NCBI GenBank assembly: GCA_031976225.1
Contig: DALYLQ010000010.1
Span: forward strand, 1-59,403
DNA length: 59,403 bases
Direction: 5' to 3'
From: UBA10646 sp003456175
GTDB taxonomy: Bacteria; Bacteroidota; Bacteroidia; Chitinophagales; Chitinophagaceae
Shown here: piece by piece, positions 18,409 to 27,688 of the stretch
How the letters are laid out: each line of letters opens with the position of its first letter
How positions within the stretch are numbered: the first letter of the stretch is position 1
Notes under the pieces: generated by a model
Told to the model about the DNA's origin: nothing
What the model saw: the letters and a program-made list of their open reading frames with translations, nothing else
The model's database searches: none
Position numbers and translations under genes: made by a program

Positions 18409-18453
18409 TTATTACGATGATGGGCGGCCTGCGGCCGCCCATCATCGTAATAA
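18409..18453. repeat. long perfect hairpin with GGGCGGCC core
   Basis: Perfect inverted repeat with 21-base arms (18409-18429 and 18433-18453) and a 3-base loop TGC. It lies 20 bases after the DUF2723 stop and 8 bases before a palindrome copy. No U-run, so not a standard intrinsic terminator. It shares its inner GGGCGGCC-N3-GGCCGCCC with 33903-33939. Confidence 0.9.
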
Positions 18454-18460
18454 CCATCAC

Positions 18461-18476
18461 AAACCTTACGGTAAAT
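18461..18476. repeat. dispersed palindrome copy upstream of tilS
   Basis: AAACCTTACGGTAAAT, core 18464-18471, immediately behind the long hairpin. Confidence 0.85.
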
Positions 18477-18506
18477 GCCCATAAGTTCTTTAGTTTCGTA
18501 TCACAT

Positions 18507-19871
18507 ATGCAATCTAGGCTTCATTTCCAGGCATTTCAGCAACATTGGCAACAACACTTGCAGCAAGGTATTCACCACGAAGCCATTTTTATTATTGCAG
18601 TGAGTGGTGGTGCCGATAGTATGGCGTTAGCACATATAATGCATCGTTTATTTCCCGAAAGGATAGTATTGGCACATGTAAATTATCAGCTTCGCCAACA
18701 CGAAAGTAATAACGATGCTGCAGCCGTGCATGCATGGGCAAAAGCACAGCAAATACCTATTTTCTATCATGTAGCCAATACCAAACAATGGGCTAAAAAC
18801 AATGGTATGGGCATACAAGAAGCCGCCCGAGCAATTCGTTACGAATGGTTTGCACAACTGTTAGCACAATTCGAACATGCTTGGATATGTACTGCCCATC
18901 ATGCAAATGATGTTGTTGAAACTGCCATGCTGCATTGGCTGCGTGGTACAGGTATTAAAGGGCTCGTTGGTATACCTGAAAAAGATACCGATCGGCGAAT
19001 TGTTCGTCCCCTATTGCCGTTTAGCAAAGCTGCTATAGAACAGTATGTAGTTTCGCAAAATATACCTCATGTACACGATAGCAGTAATGATAGTACCGTG
19101 TACACCCGCAACTATATTCGCTTACAATTACTTCCAGCTGTAGCAGAACGTTTCCCGCAAGTACAAGCTTCTATTTTCGATAATACGCAACGTATGCAAG
19201 GTGCGTATGCCATTTACCGTAAGGCTATCCAAAAAAAATTGAAGTCGCTGCTGAGTGTTCAGAACAATGCATGGTATACGCCTATTAAGCGCTGGCAACA
19301 TTTAGAGCATGTAACTACCTATTTATGGGAATGGCTAACGCCATATGGCTTTTCTGCTGCACAAATGCAAGAGGTGCCCAAGCTATTCACGGCAACGAAT
19401 GGTAGTTTTATTGCAACTGAAACGCATCGGTTATTGGTGAATAGAGGTTGGTTGATACTTACTCCTAATACGGTGCTCGCAACAGCTCATGTTACTATTC
19501 AACAGCACGAAACCACTGTAGTATTCGCTGGAGGTGTTTGTTCGCTTACGCAAATGAAAAATGCTACTGTTACAGATGTAGCAACAATAGCTATAATTGA
19601 TGCAACAGTGGTGCACTGGCCGCTACTGCTTCGTAAGTGGCAAGCAGGCGATTATTTCTATCCACTTGGGTTAGGTAAGAAGAAAAAGCTAGCTCGCTTC
19701 TTTATAGACCAAAAAATGTCGCCTTTAGAAAAGGAACAACAATGGGTTTTGCAAGATGCAAAGGGTACCATTATTTGGGTGGTTGGTCGCCGAATTGATG
19801 ATCGGGTAAAGGTGCAGGCCAATACCAAACAATGCTTGCATATTCAATGGCAACCACTTAACCAAAGCTAG
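18507..19871 (+). CDS. tilS: tRNA(Ile)-lysidine synthetase
   Basis: 454 residues. It makes lysidine at C34 of the AUA-reading tRNA(Ile). The PP-loop AVSGGADSMAL is near residue 32; also TAHHANDVVETAMLHWLRGTG and a C-terminal domain with WQAGDYFYPLGLGKKKKLA. ATG at 18507 (MQSRLHFQAFQQHW) is chosen because upstream in-frame ATGs lie in the hairpin. The 3' end overlaps the convergent rhomboid gene by 14 bases. A palindrome core (19217-19224) encodes AIYRKAI. Confidence 0.95.
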   Translation: MQSRLHFQAFQQHWQQHLQQGIHHEAIFIIAVSGGADSMALAHIMHRLFPERIVLAHVNYQLRQHESNNDAAAVHAWAKAQQIPIFYHVANTKQWAKNNGMGIQEAARAIRYEWFAQLLAQFEHAWICTAHHANDVVETAMLHWLRGTGIKGLVGIPEKDTDRRIVRPLLPFSKAAIEQYVVSQNIPHVHDSSNDSTVYTRNYIRLQLLPAVAERFPQVQASIFDNTQRMQGAYAIYRKAIQKKLKSLLSVQNNAWYTPIKRWQHLEHVTTYLWEWLTPYGFSAAQMQEVPKLFTATNGSFIATETHRLLVNRGWLILTPNTVLATAHVTIQQHETTVVFAGGVCSLTQMKNATVTDVATIAIIDATVVHWPLLLRKWQAGDYFYPLGLGKKKKLARFFIDQKMSPLEKEQQWVLQDAKGTIIWVVGRRIDDRVKVQANTKQCLHIQWQPLNQS

Positions 19872-20487
19872 GCTGTAGCAATTGGTTAACAAAAACCTTG
19901 GCTACCTCGGGTCTGAGAATAATGCTAATTACAATACCAGCGAGCGCACCCCATAAATGTGCACTGTGGTTCACGTTGTCGCGTTGCTGACGATCCATAT
20001 AAATACTATAGGCTACGTACAATACAGCATAAATGATAGCTGGAATAGGAACGAAAAAAACATAAATCAACGACCAAGGCGAAATAAGTATCATTGAAAA
20101 AATTATGCCTGATACCGCACCACTAGCGCCCAAACTACTATAGCGTGGATTGTTTCTATTACTCCAATAACTTGGCACGCTTGCAATAATCATACATAGT
20201 AAGTAGAAGAGGATATAACTAAAGCCTGGTAAGCCAAGAAATCCTGTATACACCAACTCCCAGTTACGTCCAAAAAAGTACAACGAAATCATATTGAAAA
20301 TCAAATGATTGGTATCGGCATGTACAAACCCATGCGTTATAAATCGATACCATTCGTTCTGTCGTTGTACGGTGTAAGGGTACATGCACAACTTCGCCAT
20401 AATATCTGTTTTGCTAAATGACTGAAACGAGATGATAGCTGTTATAGCAATGAGTACAATCGTAAAAATGGGTGTTGTAGGATTCAT
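19858..20487 (-). CDS. rhomboid family intramembrane serine protease
   Basis: 209 residues with about six membrane segments. Nucleophile motif LGASGAVSG and catalytic-type His in NHSAHLWGALAG; the N-terminal helix and WYRFITHGFVHADTNHLIFNM are typical of rhomboids. ATG at 20487 (MNPTTPIFTIVLIAI) follows the rlmH stop by 7 bases, so the two are probably co-transcribed. Confidence 0.92.
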   Translation of the reverse strand: MNPTTPIFTIVLIAITAIISFQSFSKTDIMAKLCMYPYTVQRQNEWYRFITHGFVHADTNHLIFNMISLYFFGRNWELVYTGFLGLPGFSYILFYLLCMIIASVPSYWSNRNNPRYSSLGASGAVSGIIFSMILISPWSLIYVFFVPIPAIIYAVLYVAYSIYMDRQQRDNVNHSAHLWGALAGIVISIILRPEVAKVFVNQLLQPSFG

Positions 20488-20494
20488 ATCGTTA

Positions 20495-20968
20495 TTATTG
20501 ATGATGGTACTTTTCGTTGCGTAAGATAGTGCAGGCCCGATACAGTTGTTCGGCAACCACTAACCGTACCAACATGTGTGGAAGTACCATACTGCTTAAA
20601 CTAAGGGTGTAATTAGCACGTTTAAAGATAGTATCGTGTACGCCAAAGGCGCCGCCAATAAGCAGTACTACACGCTTAACACCTTGAATACTTAGTTGCT
20701 CAATATGTTTTGCGAATGCAACACTACTGAGTTGCTTACCACGTTCATCGAGTAACAATAAGTAATCATCGGGTTGTAGGCCTGCAAGTATGGCGTTGGC
20801 TTCGGCTTTTTTAAGTTCACCTTCCGGTAAATGATTGGCATTTTTAGGAGGCGTAATAATCCACCAATCTGTAGGGAAGTAATGCTGCAACCGTTGGGTA
20901 AAGGTTTTAATGCCTTCAGCTACCATTGTATCGTGCGGCTTACCAACCGATGCCAGTAAAAATTTCAT
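20495..20968 (-). CDS. rlmH: 23S rRNA pseudouridine-1915 N3-methyltransferase
   Basis: 157 residues, the standard RlmH length. SPOUT fold with MKFLLASVGKPHD at the start, YLLLDERGKQLSSVAFA and the SAM-knot LLIGGAFGVHD, ending with RLVVAEQLYRACTILRNEKYHH. ATG at 20968 is the conserved start. A related element (CCTTCCGG followed by TAAATG, 20820-20832) lies in the codons for HLPEGE. Confidence 0.96.
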   Translation of the reverse strand: MKFLLASVGKPHDTMVAEGIKTFTQRLQHYFPTDWWIITPPKNANHLPEGELKKAEANAILAGLQPDDYLLLLDERGKQLSSVAFAKHIEQLSIQGVKRVVLLIGGAFGVHDTIFKRANYTLSLSSMVLPHMLVRLVVAEQLYRACTILRNEKYHHQ

Positions 20969-21058
20969 GGCAGTAAAAATCGGTAGTTTGTATTTGTGCA
21001 CAAAAGAAAATTCTTTTACTGCTATTGCAGCTTTTTGCAATTTTTTGAAGTCTAGTAT

Positions 21059-21093
21059 GCTTTTTTAAGCGTTTTTTTAAGTGTTTTTTTAAC
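21059..21093. repeat. three tandem T-tract units upstream of the SusC gene
   Basis: Three consecutive units of about 12 bases, each a run of 6-7 T followed by AAG(C/T)G or AAC, then a palindrome copy. Lies between the divergent rlmH and SusC genes. Confidence 0.7.
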
Positions 21094-21107
21094 ATTTACC
21101 GCAAGGT
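21094..21107. repeat. dispersed palindrome copy upstream of the SusC gene (GCAA centre)
   Basis: ATTTACCGCAAGGT, core 21099-21106, 57 bases before the SusC start. Confidence 0.85.
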
Positions 21108-21163
21108 GAGGTATATATACACTTAATTTTACGCAGATTCTTGAAAATTAAACTATTCTAACG

Positions 21164-24100
21164 ATGCTTGATGTTACCCCTCTTGGGCTACTACGTAGTA
21201 AGCCCCTGTTACTGGTAGTAGCCATGGCAGCCGCAACCACCTTACAAGCACAAACGGTGCTTAAAGGAAAAGTTACCAATAAAAAAGGTGAGCCGGTGCC
21301 TAGCGCTACTGTAACTATTACTCCTGGCAACACTGCTACAGTTACCGACATGCAAGGTGTGTACGAACTTAGTACCAAAGCCAATGGAAAAGCAAAGCTC
21401 AATGTGTCTAGTGTTGGCTACAAAACAGCCAGCAAAGATGTACAACTCAACGGCGCCCAACAAAATGTAGATGTTGTGTTGGAAGACGATGTTACCGGCC
21501 TCGACGAAGTGGTGGTAACAGGTACTACTGCTGGTACTACTCGCCGTCAGTTGGGTAGCTATGTAAGTACCGTGAAAGCCGACGATTTAAACAAAGGTGC
21601 CGCAGGTAACGTATTGCAGGCATTGCAAGGTAAAACAGCCGGGGCACAAATTGTACAAAATAGTGGCGACCCTGCAGGTGGATTATCAGTACGCTTACGT
21701 GGTATTAGTTCTGTGTTGAGTAGTAGTGAACCATTATACATTGTAGACGGTGTTATTGTTAATAATGCCACCAACCGTGTAACCAATACCAGTGGTAATT
21801 ACGATGGTAACAACTTTGTTGGTACCATTGGTCAAAACCGTATGGTAGATATCAACCCTGCCGATATTGAACGTATCGAAGTATTGAATGGTGCTGCTGC
21901 AGCTGCTATTTATGGTAGCCGTGCTAATGCTGGCGTAGTGCAGATATTTACCAAGCGTGGTAAAAGCGGTGCACCCACTGTAAGTTTTTCTTCTAGTGTA
22001 ATGATGAGCGAATTGCGTAAAGCAGTAGACGTGAACCAAAGTCCTGTTAAGTTTGGTGGTTCTCCTGATGTGTACACGCAAGATGTAATTCAAACACCAC
22101 TACTTTCTAATACAACTCCCGTAACACGTTACGATTATAACGATTACATTTTCCGTACTGCTTACGGTACCGATAATAATGTGAGTATTATTGGTGGTAC
22201 AGATAAAACCAAATACTACCTCAGTGGTAGCTATTTTTCTAATCAGGGTATTATTCGCAATACCGATTTCCAACGCTTTAGTTTTAGAGCCAACGTTGAA
22301 CAGGTACTTAACAAGTGGGCTACTGCAAGCTTGGGTGTGAACTATATCAATAGTCAGGCGAATGAAAAGCCCGATGGAAATAGCTTTTTTAGTCCAATGA
22401 ACAGCATCAACATCATTGGTAACTTTCACGATATTTTCACGAGAGATGCTTTAGGAAATATCAGAGCCGTTGGTGAGCGTGGCCGTGTTAACCCTGTTTC
22501 AATTATAGAAGATATTAAGCAGCGCCAGCGTACTTCACGCGTGTTGGCAAATATGGGTATCAAATTAAAACCCATCAACCGCTTAACAATCGACTACACC
22601 ATGGGTATCGATAACTATGCACAAAATGGTACAACTTTTATACCACCATTTGCATACAATGTTAACACAGCATTCTTTGGCGGTGGTTTAGCACTCGATC
22701 CTACACAAAATGGTTATAGCAGTACAGCTAACAACGTGTTCTTCCAGATCAACCACGATATCAATGCTACTTACAATATTGATATCAACAGCGATTGGAA
22801 CAGTACTACGCAAGTAGGTTACAGCCAGCAATACGAACGTAACAATTACTCATTGTTACACGGTCGTGGGTTAGCACCTTTCGTACAAACAGTAAATGGT
22901 GCAAGTACCATATTACCCGGAGCCGATGAAAGAACCGAGCTTAGTATCAGTGGTGCTTTTGTACAACAAAATTTTAAATATCGCAATCATTTATTCTTAA
23001 CTGGCGCCATTCGCCAAGATGGTAGTAGCGTTTTTGGTAAAGACCAGCGTAACCAGTTGTATACCAAAGCAAGCGCTAGCTATATTGTTAGCAGCACCGA
23101 TTATTGGAATAAACTCGGTGTAAGTAGCTGGTGGGATTTATTTAAAGTACGTGTAGCTTACGGCGAAAGCGGTAACTTAACAGGTATCGGTGCATACAGC
23201 CGCTTCAATACTTACAGCAGCAACAGTTTTGTTGGTCGTACTGCACTAAATGGTAGCAGCGTTCAAGCCAATGAAAATGTGAAGCCAGAACGCCAGCAAG
23301 AAATTGAATTTGGTGCCGATATGGCTTTCTTTAAAAACAGATTGAGCCTTACGGTAAATGTGTACAATAAAAAAGTAACCGATTTACTTATCAATCGTCA
23401 AATTGCACCTACTAACGGCTTCAGCAGCTTATTAGATAACTTCGGAAGCCTTGAAAACAAGGGTTTTGAAATCATGTTAACAGGCGTGCCTGTACAAAAC
23501 AAAAACTTACGTTGGGAAGTAACAGGTATCTTCAACCAAAACCGCAACAAAGCTACCAGAATTGGTCAGGCACTTACCTTGTTTAGTACCAATGGTGGTG
23601 CACCTGTAGCCATTATCGAAGGCCAGCCAATAGGTGTTTTTTACGGAACATTCTTTGCTTTGAATGGCAATGGCGAACAAGTTAAAAATGCAGCGGGTAT
23701 CCCACAAACAGAGCGTGGTGTACAAAATAGTGCCACCACATTCACGCCCGGCCGCGATGCGAATGGCTTACCAAGCGGTGCAGTACTTAGAAGAGTAATT
23801 GGCGACCCTAACCCCGATTACACTGCTACTTTAGTGAACGAAGTAACTTATAAAAAGTGGAGCTTCCGTATGCAGATCGATGCGGTGCAAGGTGTAGATG
23901 TATTCAATGCCGACTGGCGTACACGCCAAGGTGTAGGTAGTGGTAAAGAAGCCGAGAAAGAACAACTTGGTCAGTTGCCACGCGGTTACATTGCAGGTAT
24001 CTATGCTATTGAACAATGGCGTATCGATGATGGTAGCTTTGTTAAACTACGTGAGTTGAGCGTTTCTTACAACTTTGGTCGTGTGAAAGGCTTTGGCGAT

Positions 24101-24265
24101 GTATCTGCTAGCTTTAGTGGCCGTAACTTATTAAGTATCGATAACTATAAGGGGTACGATCCTGAAGTGAATGCTGGCGGACAAAGTACCATTTTAAGAG
24201 GTATCGACTTCGGTCCTGTGCCTATTCCTCGCACCTATAGCTTAACTGTATCTGCGAAATTCTAA
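21164..24265 (+). CDS. SusC/RagA-type TonB-dependent outer-membrane transporter
   Basis: 1033 residues: signal peptide (LLLVVAMAAATTLQAQ), carboxypeptidase-regulatory-like domain (VLKGKVTNKKGEPVPSATV), TonB-box-like DEVVVTG, plug with LQGKTAGAQIVQNSGDP and LYIVDGVIV, then a long beta-barrel ending PRTYSLTVSAKF with a terminal aromatic residue. With its SusD partner it should import an oligomer across the outer membrane; no enzyme nearby shows which. A palindrome core (23347-23354) encodes SLTVNVYN in the barrel. Confidence 0.95.
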   Translation: MLDVTPLGLLRSKPLLLVVAMAAATTLQAQTVLKGKVTNKKGEPVPSATVTITPGNTATVTDMQGVYELSTKANGKAKLNVSSVGYKTASKDVQLNGAQQNVDVVLEDDVTGLDEVVVTGTTAGTTRRQLGSYVSTVKADDLNKGAAGNVLQALQGKTAGAQIVQNSGDPAGGLSVRLRGISSVLSSSEPLYIVDGVIVNNATNRVTNTSGNYDGNNFVGTIGQNRMVDINPADIERIEVLNGAAAAAIYGSRANAGVVQIFTKRGKSGAPTVSFSSSVMMSELRKAVDVNQSPVKFGGSPDVYTQDVIQTPLLSNTTPVTRYDYNDYIFRTAYGTDNNVSIIGGTDKTKYYLSGSYFSNQGIIRNTDFQRFSFRANVEQVLNKWATASLGVNYINSQANEKPDGNSFFSPMNSINIIGNFHDIFTRDALGNIRAVGERGRVNPVSIIEDIKQRQRTSRVLANMGIKLKPINRLTIDYTMGIDNYAQNGTTFIPPFAYNVNTAFFGGGLALDPTQNGYSSTANNVFFQINHDINATYNIDINSDWNSTTQVGYSQQYERNNYSLLHGRGLAPFVQTVNGASTILPGADERTELSISGAFVQQNFKYRNHLFLTGAIRQDGSSVFGKDQRNQLYTKASASYIVSSTDYWNKLGVSSWWDLFKVRVAYGESGNLTGIGAYSRFNTYSSNSFVGRTALNGSSVQANENVKPERQQEIEFGADMAFFKNRLSLTVNVYNKKVTDLLINRQIAPTNGFSSLLDNFGSLENKGFEIMLTGVPVQNKNLRWEVTGIFNQNRNKATRIGQALTLFSTNGGAPVAIIEGQPIGVFYGTFFALNGNGEQVKNAAGIPQTERGVQNSATTFTPGRDANGLPSGAVLRRVIGDPNPDYTATLVNEVTYKKWSFRMQIDAVQGVDVFNADWRTRQGVGSGKEAEKEQLGQLPRGYIAGIYAIEQWRIDDGSFVKLRELSVSYNFGRVKGFGDVSASFSGRNLLSIDNYKGYDPEVNAGGQSTILRGIDFGPVPIPRTYSLTVSAKF

Positions 24266-24362
24266 ACCTGTTTTATAGCTCATGCCTGTACCTCAGTTGA
24301 AGTGTGCGACGCAACGAATGTTGCTAGTAGTACAATAGCTAGGTACAACAAAAAGAAAAATT

Positions 24363-25655
24363 ATGAATAAGCATTTAAAACATATAGCAGCCGCAGGTTT
24401 AGTAACCGCCTTGCTGGCTACTGGATGCAAAAAAGATTATGAAAACCCAAATGCTGCAACTGCCAATCAGGTATATAGCAGCCCTAAAGGGTTAATGGGG
24501 GTTTCTATTGGCTTACAACGCTTATACACTTTAGGGCAGGGTAGCTCGGTGTATGGGTTAAGTACAGCTACTGGTTTTGTTACCAACGAAGTATCGTTAC
24601 GTAACGCTGGTAACATTCCTGAATTGCAGTTTAGTACCGGCGGTAGTGCTGTAGACCCTACCAACAACGTATTGGCTAATATTTGGAGTAATGCCAACAA
24701 AATCATTTACGATGCCAACTTGGTGCAAGCATCGGCTCGTAGGCTTGGCGACCGTGGCTATGCGAGTGGTTTAATAGCTTATACCACTGTTATGGAGGCG
24801 CTAGCCTTAGGTAGCTTATCTATGTATTGGGAGCGTATTCCTGATACAACGGGTTCTAATGTAAGTTTCAGTCCACGGGTTAATGGCTTTCGCCGTGCTG
24901 TTGCTGCTATCGATGAAGCATTAGCAACAGTGGCAGCGAATCCTATTAGCGCTGGCTTTAATGCCGATATGCCTGCTGGTCATAACTTGGTGAATACCTT
25001 GCAAGCATTGAAAGCTCGTTATGCCTTATTTGCTGGCGATTACAATATTGCATTAGCTGCCGCTAATGCAGTTGATATCACTCAACGCGGTATGTTCAAT
25101 TTCGATGCTGCTAACGCTAATCCCATTTTTGCAGCCGTTACAAGTACTAACAACGTATACCAACCTGTAGATAGTACATTAGGCTTGCCTGCTAGTATTG
25201 CACCAGATTTGGCCGACCGTCGTATACAGTTTTATACTGCCATCAATACAACGGTAGCACCGCGTTTCAGACTTACGGCTTTTTATAACACCGCTACTTC
25301 GGCTATTCCAATTTATTACCCAGGCGAAGTAACTTTAATTAAGGCCGAGTGCTTAGCTCGTAATAACGACCTTACCAATGCGGTGGTAGAGTTGAATAGA
25401 GTAGTTACCAAAACAGCCGCTGCCGATCCATTAGGTATTGGGGCTCAATTGCCGGCTGTTAATCCAACAACACAAGCCGATGTGTTAGAACAGATATATC
25501 GTAACCGTTGTATAGAGTTATACCAGAGTGGTTTGAAGTTAGAGGATATGCGTCGCTTTGGTCGCCCCATTGCTGAGCGTAAGCGTAACTTCTTCCCTTA
25601 TCCATTCCGTGAGCGTGATGGCAACCCCAACACGCCGGCCGATCCAGCATTTTAA
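24363..25655 (+). CDS. SusD/RagB family surface lipoprotein
   Basis: 430 residues. Lipobox ALLATGC, then KKDYENPN, a typical SusD start; C-terminal YRNRCIELYQSGLKLEDMRRFGRP is the conserved family end. Helical ligand-binding partner of the SusC protein 97 bases upstream. Shorter than many SusDs. No palindrome copy inside. Confidence 0.93.
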   Translation: MNKHLKHIAAAGLVTALLATGCKKDYENPNAATANQVYSSPKGLMGVSIGLQRLYTLGQGSSVYGLSTATGFVTNEVSLRNAGNIPELQFSTGGSAVDPTNNVLANIWSNANKIIYDANLVQASARRLGDRGYASGLIAYTTVMEALALGSLSMYWERIPDTTGSNVSFSPRVNGFRRAVAAIDEALATVAANPISAGFNADMPAGHNLVNTLQALKARYALFAGDYNIALAAANAVDITQRGMFNFDAANANPIFAAVTSTNNVYQPVDSTLGLPASIAPDLADRRIQFYTAINTTVAPRFRLTAFYNTATSAIPIYYPGEVTLIKAECLARNNDLTNAVVELNRVVTKTAAADPLGIGAQLPAVNPTTQADVLEQIYRNRCIELYQSGLKLEDMRRFGRPIAERKRNFFPYPFRERDGNPNTPADPAF

Positions 25656-25685
25656 ACTTGCTAGTATAGTTTGCTTTTGCAAATT

Positions 25686-25717
25686 AGCCCCTGTGCGTCT
25701 GCATGGGGGCTTTTTTA
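25686..25717 (+). terminator. intrinsic terminator after susCD
   Basis: AGCCCC, 14-base spacer, GGGGCT, then TTTTT; 30 bases after the SusD stop. It overlaps the stop of the convergent phosphoesterase gene. Confidence 0.75.
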
Positions 25718-26215
25718 TTGGCCACGTTTGCCAAGTTCAATAACCTCGCAATCGAAAATTCTGGTACCGTCAATACTAAAACGAATGAGTGTTTTAACGG
25801 TATGCCAACCGTGTTGGCCACAAGCACCTGGGTTCATGTGTAGGCATTGTAATGCATCATCGTACATAATTTTCAGAATATGGCTGTGGCCACTAATAAA
25901 AAGTTGCGGCCGCTCTTGTTGTATCAAAGCTTTAATGCCTGGTGCATACTTTTTTGGGTGCCCACCAATGTGGCGCATCAACACTTTTACACCTTCTACC
26001 ATAAAGCATCTGGTTTCAGGAAAGTACTTACGAATATCGGAGCCGTCAATATTACCATACACACCGCACAGCGGTTTAAAGTTCGATAATTGTGTTATCA
26101 GCTGCATATCACCAAAATCGCCGGCATGCCAAATTTCATCTACATCGGCAAAATGTTCAAAAACACCTTGCGGTAAATGACTATGCGTATCCGACATAAG
26201 TCCAATTCTTTTCAT
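25715..26215 (-). CDS. YfcE/MJ0936-type metallophosphoesterase
   Basis: 166 residues. Calcineurin-like metal ligands in order: GLMSDTHSH, WHAGDFGD, VYGNIDG, ISGHSH and MNPGA. The family hydrolyses phosphodiesters in the cytoplasm; the natural substrate is uncertain. ATG at 26215 preferred over a TTG nine bases upstream. A GCAA palindrome (core 26166-26173) encodes HLPQGVF. Confidence 0.9.
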   Translation of the reverse strand: MKRIGLMSDTHSHLPQGVFEHFADVDEIWHAGDFGDMQLITQLSNFKPLCGVYGNIDGSDIRKYFPETRCFMVEGVKVLMRHIGGHPKKYAPGIKALIQQERPQLFISGHSHILKIMYDDALQCLHMNPGACGQHGWHTVKTLIRFSIDGTRIFDCEVIELGKRGQ

Positions 26216-26414
26216 TGCAGGCAAAATATTTTACTTTAGCGTAATAACGATGCACTTACATGCCATTTTGCAGAAACTTCACGTATTGGATCGATAAACG
26301 CTATTGGAAGTATGTATTTCTGGTAGCTACACTAGCCATGGATCGGCGTTGGTTGGTGAGGTAACAAAACACAATTTTTCTTGTCGATCATCATTAAACA
26401 CGAACGTATCACTT

Positions 26415-27572
26415 ATGCCACATTATTATACTTTAGGAACCATTCCCGATAAGCGTCATATTCAATTTCGCAAAGCCGATGGCTCATTGTATTCAGAACA
26501 ACTTTTCAGTACCGAAGGCTTCAGTAACGATTACAGTTTACTGTATCATTGCCATCCGCCAACAGTCATCACACATGTAGAGGAGCCTTACAGCGTAGCG
26601 CCTACAATAGCAGAAGAAAAAATGCTAAAGCATCGCAGTTTTGAAGGCTTCAATGTACAGCCCAAGGCCGACTATCTAGAAAGCCGCACCCCCGTTTTAG
26701 TGAATAACGATTGTCATATTTCACTAGCTGCGCCGCAAGAAAGTCTTACTAATTACTTTTATAAAAATGCCGATGCCGATGAAATGCTCTTTATTCATGA
26801 AGGCGAAGGCAAGTTGTTAACCCAATATGGCGAAATACCATTTGCCTATGGCGATTATCTGCACATTCCACGTGGTACCATTTATCAGATTCATTTTAAT
26901 ACCACCAATAATCGCTTGTTCATTGTTGAAAGTTTTAGCCCAATCATCTTCCCTAAAAGATATTTAAGCAAGTACGGTCAATTGTTAGAGCATGCACCTT
27001 TTTGCGAACGCGATTTGCGCAAGCCCCAACAATTGGTAACGATTGACGAAGCTGGCGATTTTGTAATACGAACGAAGAAAAAAGGAATGATGTACCATAT
27101 TCACTACGGGTATCATCCCTTCGATGTTGTAGGATGGGATGGTTGTTGCTACCCCTATGCCTTTAGCATTCACAATTTTGAACCAATAACAGGAAGGGTG
27201 CATCAGCCGCCGCCGGTACATCAAACATTCGAGGCACACAATTTTGTGATTTGCAGTTTTGTACCTCGCTTGTACGATTATCATCCGCAAGCTATTCCTG
27301 CGCCTTATAACCATAGCAATATTGATAGCGACGAGGTGCTCTATTACGTTGATGGCGATTTTATGAGCCGTAAAAACGTAACCAGAGGTATGATAACCTT
27401 ACACCCTGCCGGTATACCCCATGGGCCGCATCCGGGTGCAGTAGAAAAAAGTATTGGTAAAAAAGAAACACAAGAACTTGCAGTAATGGTAGATACCTTC
27501 TACCCACTGCAACTTACAGAAGCTGCATTAGCTATTGAAAATCCTGATTATACTAAAAGTTGGATGGAGTAG
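26415..27572 (+). CDS. hmgA: homogentisate 1,2-dioxygenase
   Basis: 385 residues. Opens aromatic homogentisate to maleylacetoacetate in tyrosine catabolism. Recognised by QFRKADGSLYSEQLFSTEGF, LLYHCHPPT, FIHEGEGKL, FDVVGWDGCCYPYAFSIHNF and the metal-binding C-terminal blocks YNHSNIDSDE and LHPAGIPHGPHPG. The ATG at 26415 starts at the conserved MPHYYTLGTIPDKRH. No other gene of the pathway is in the window. Confidence 0.93.
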   Translation: MPHYYTLGTIPDKRHIQFRKADGSLYSEQLFSTEGFSNDYSLLYHCHPPTVITHVEEPYSVAPTIAEEKMLKHRSFEGFNVQPKADYLESRTPVLVNNDCHISLAAPQESLTNYFYKNADADEMLFIHEGEGKLLTQYGEIPFAYGDYLHIPRGTIYQIHFNTTNNRLFIVESFSPIIFPKRYLSKYGQLLEHAPFCERDLRKPQQLVTIDEAGDFVIRTKKKGMMYHIHYGYHPFDVVGWDGCCYPYAFSIHNFEPITGRVHQPPPVHQTFEAHNFVICSFVPRLYDYHPQAIPAPYNHSNIDSDEVLYYVDGDFMSRKNVTRGMITLHPAGIPHGPHPGAVEKSIGKKETQELAVMVDTFYPLQLTEAALAIENPDYTKSWME

Positions 27573-27575
27573 CAG

Positions 27576-27590
27576 TACCTTACGGTAAAT
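27576..27590. repeat. dispersed palindrome copy after hmgA
   Basis: TACCTTACGGTAAAT, core 27578-27585, 4 bases after the hmgA stop. Confidence 0.85.
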
Positions 27591-27606
27591 GTTAATACAT
27601 ATGTAT

Positions 27607-27640
27607 GGTTGCTTTTACCGTAAGGAAAAGCAACCTTTTT
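27607..27640 (+). terminator. intrinsic terminator whose tip is a palindrome copy
   Basis: GGTTGCTTTT-ACC-GTAA-GGA-AAAGCAACC followed by TTTTT. The 12-bp stem is closed by the palindrome core (27618-27625) with a GTAA loop. It lies 35 bases after hmgA. Confidence 0.85.
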
Positions 27641-27688
27641 ATTTCTCTAAAAAATTTTGTACATTACAGCTACAAAAACGACTGCTAT

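Noticed and set aside
18409..18453. Hairpin as an insertion-sequence end or attachment site
   Set aside because: No transposase, no flanking direct repeat and no second end; only the shared GC core with 33903-33939 is seen.
21164..25655. Polysaccharide utilisation locus
   Set aside because: Only the SusC/SusD pair is present; no glycoside hydrolase, sulfatase, or hybrid sensor or anti-sigma regulator lies beside it.
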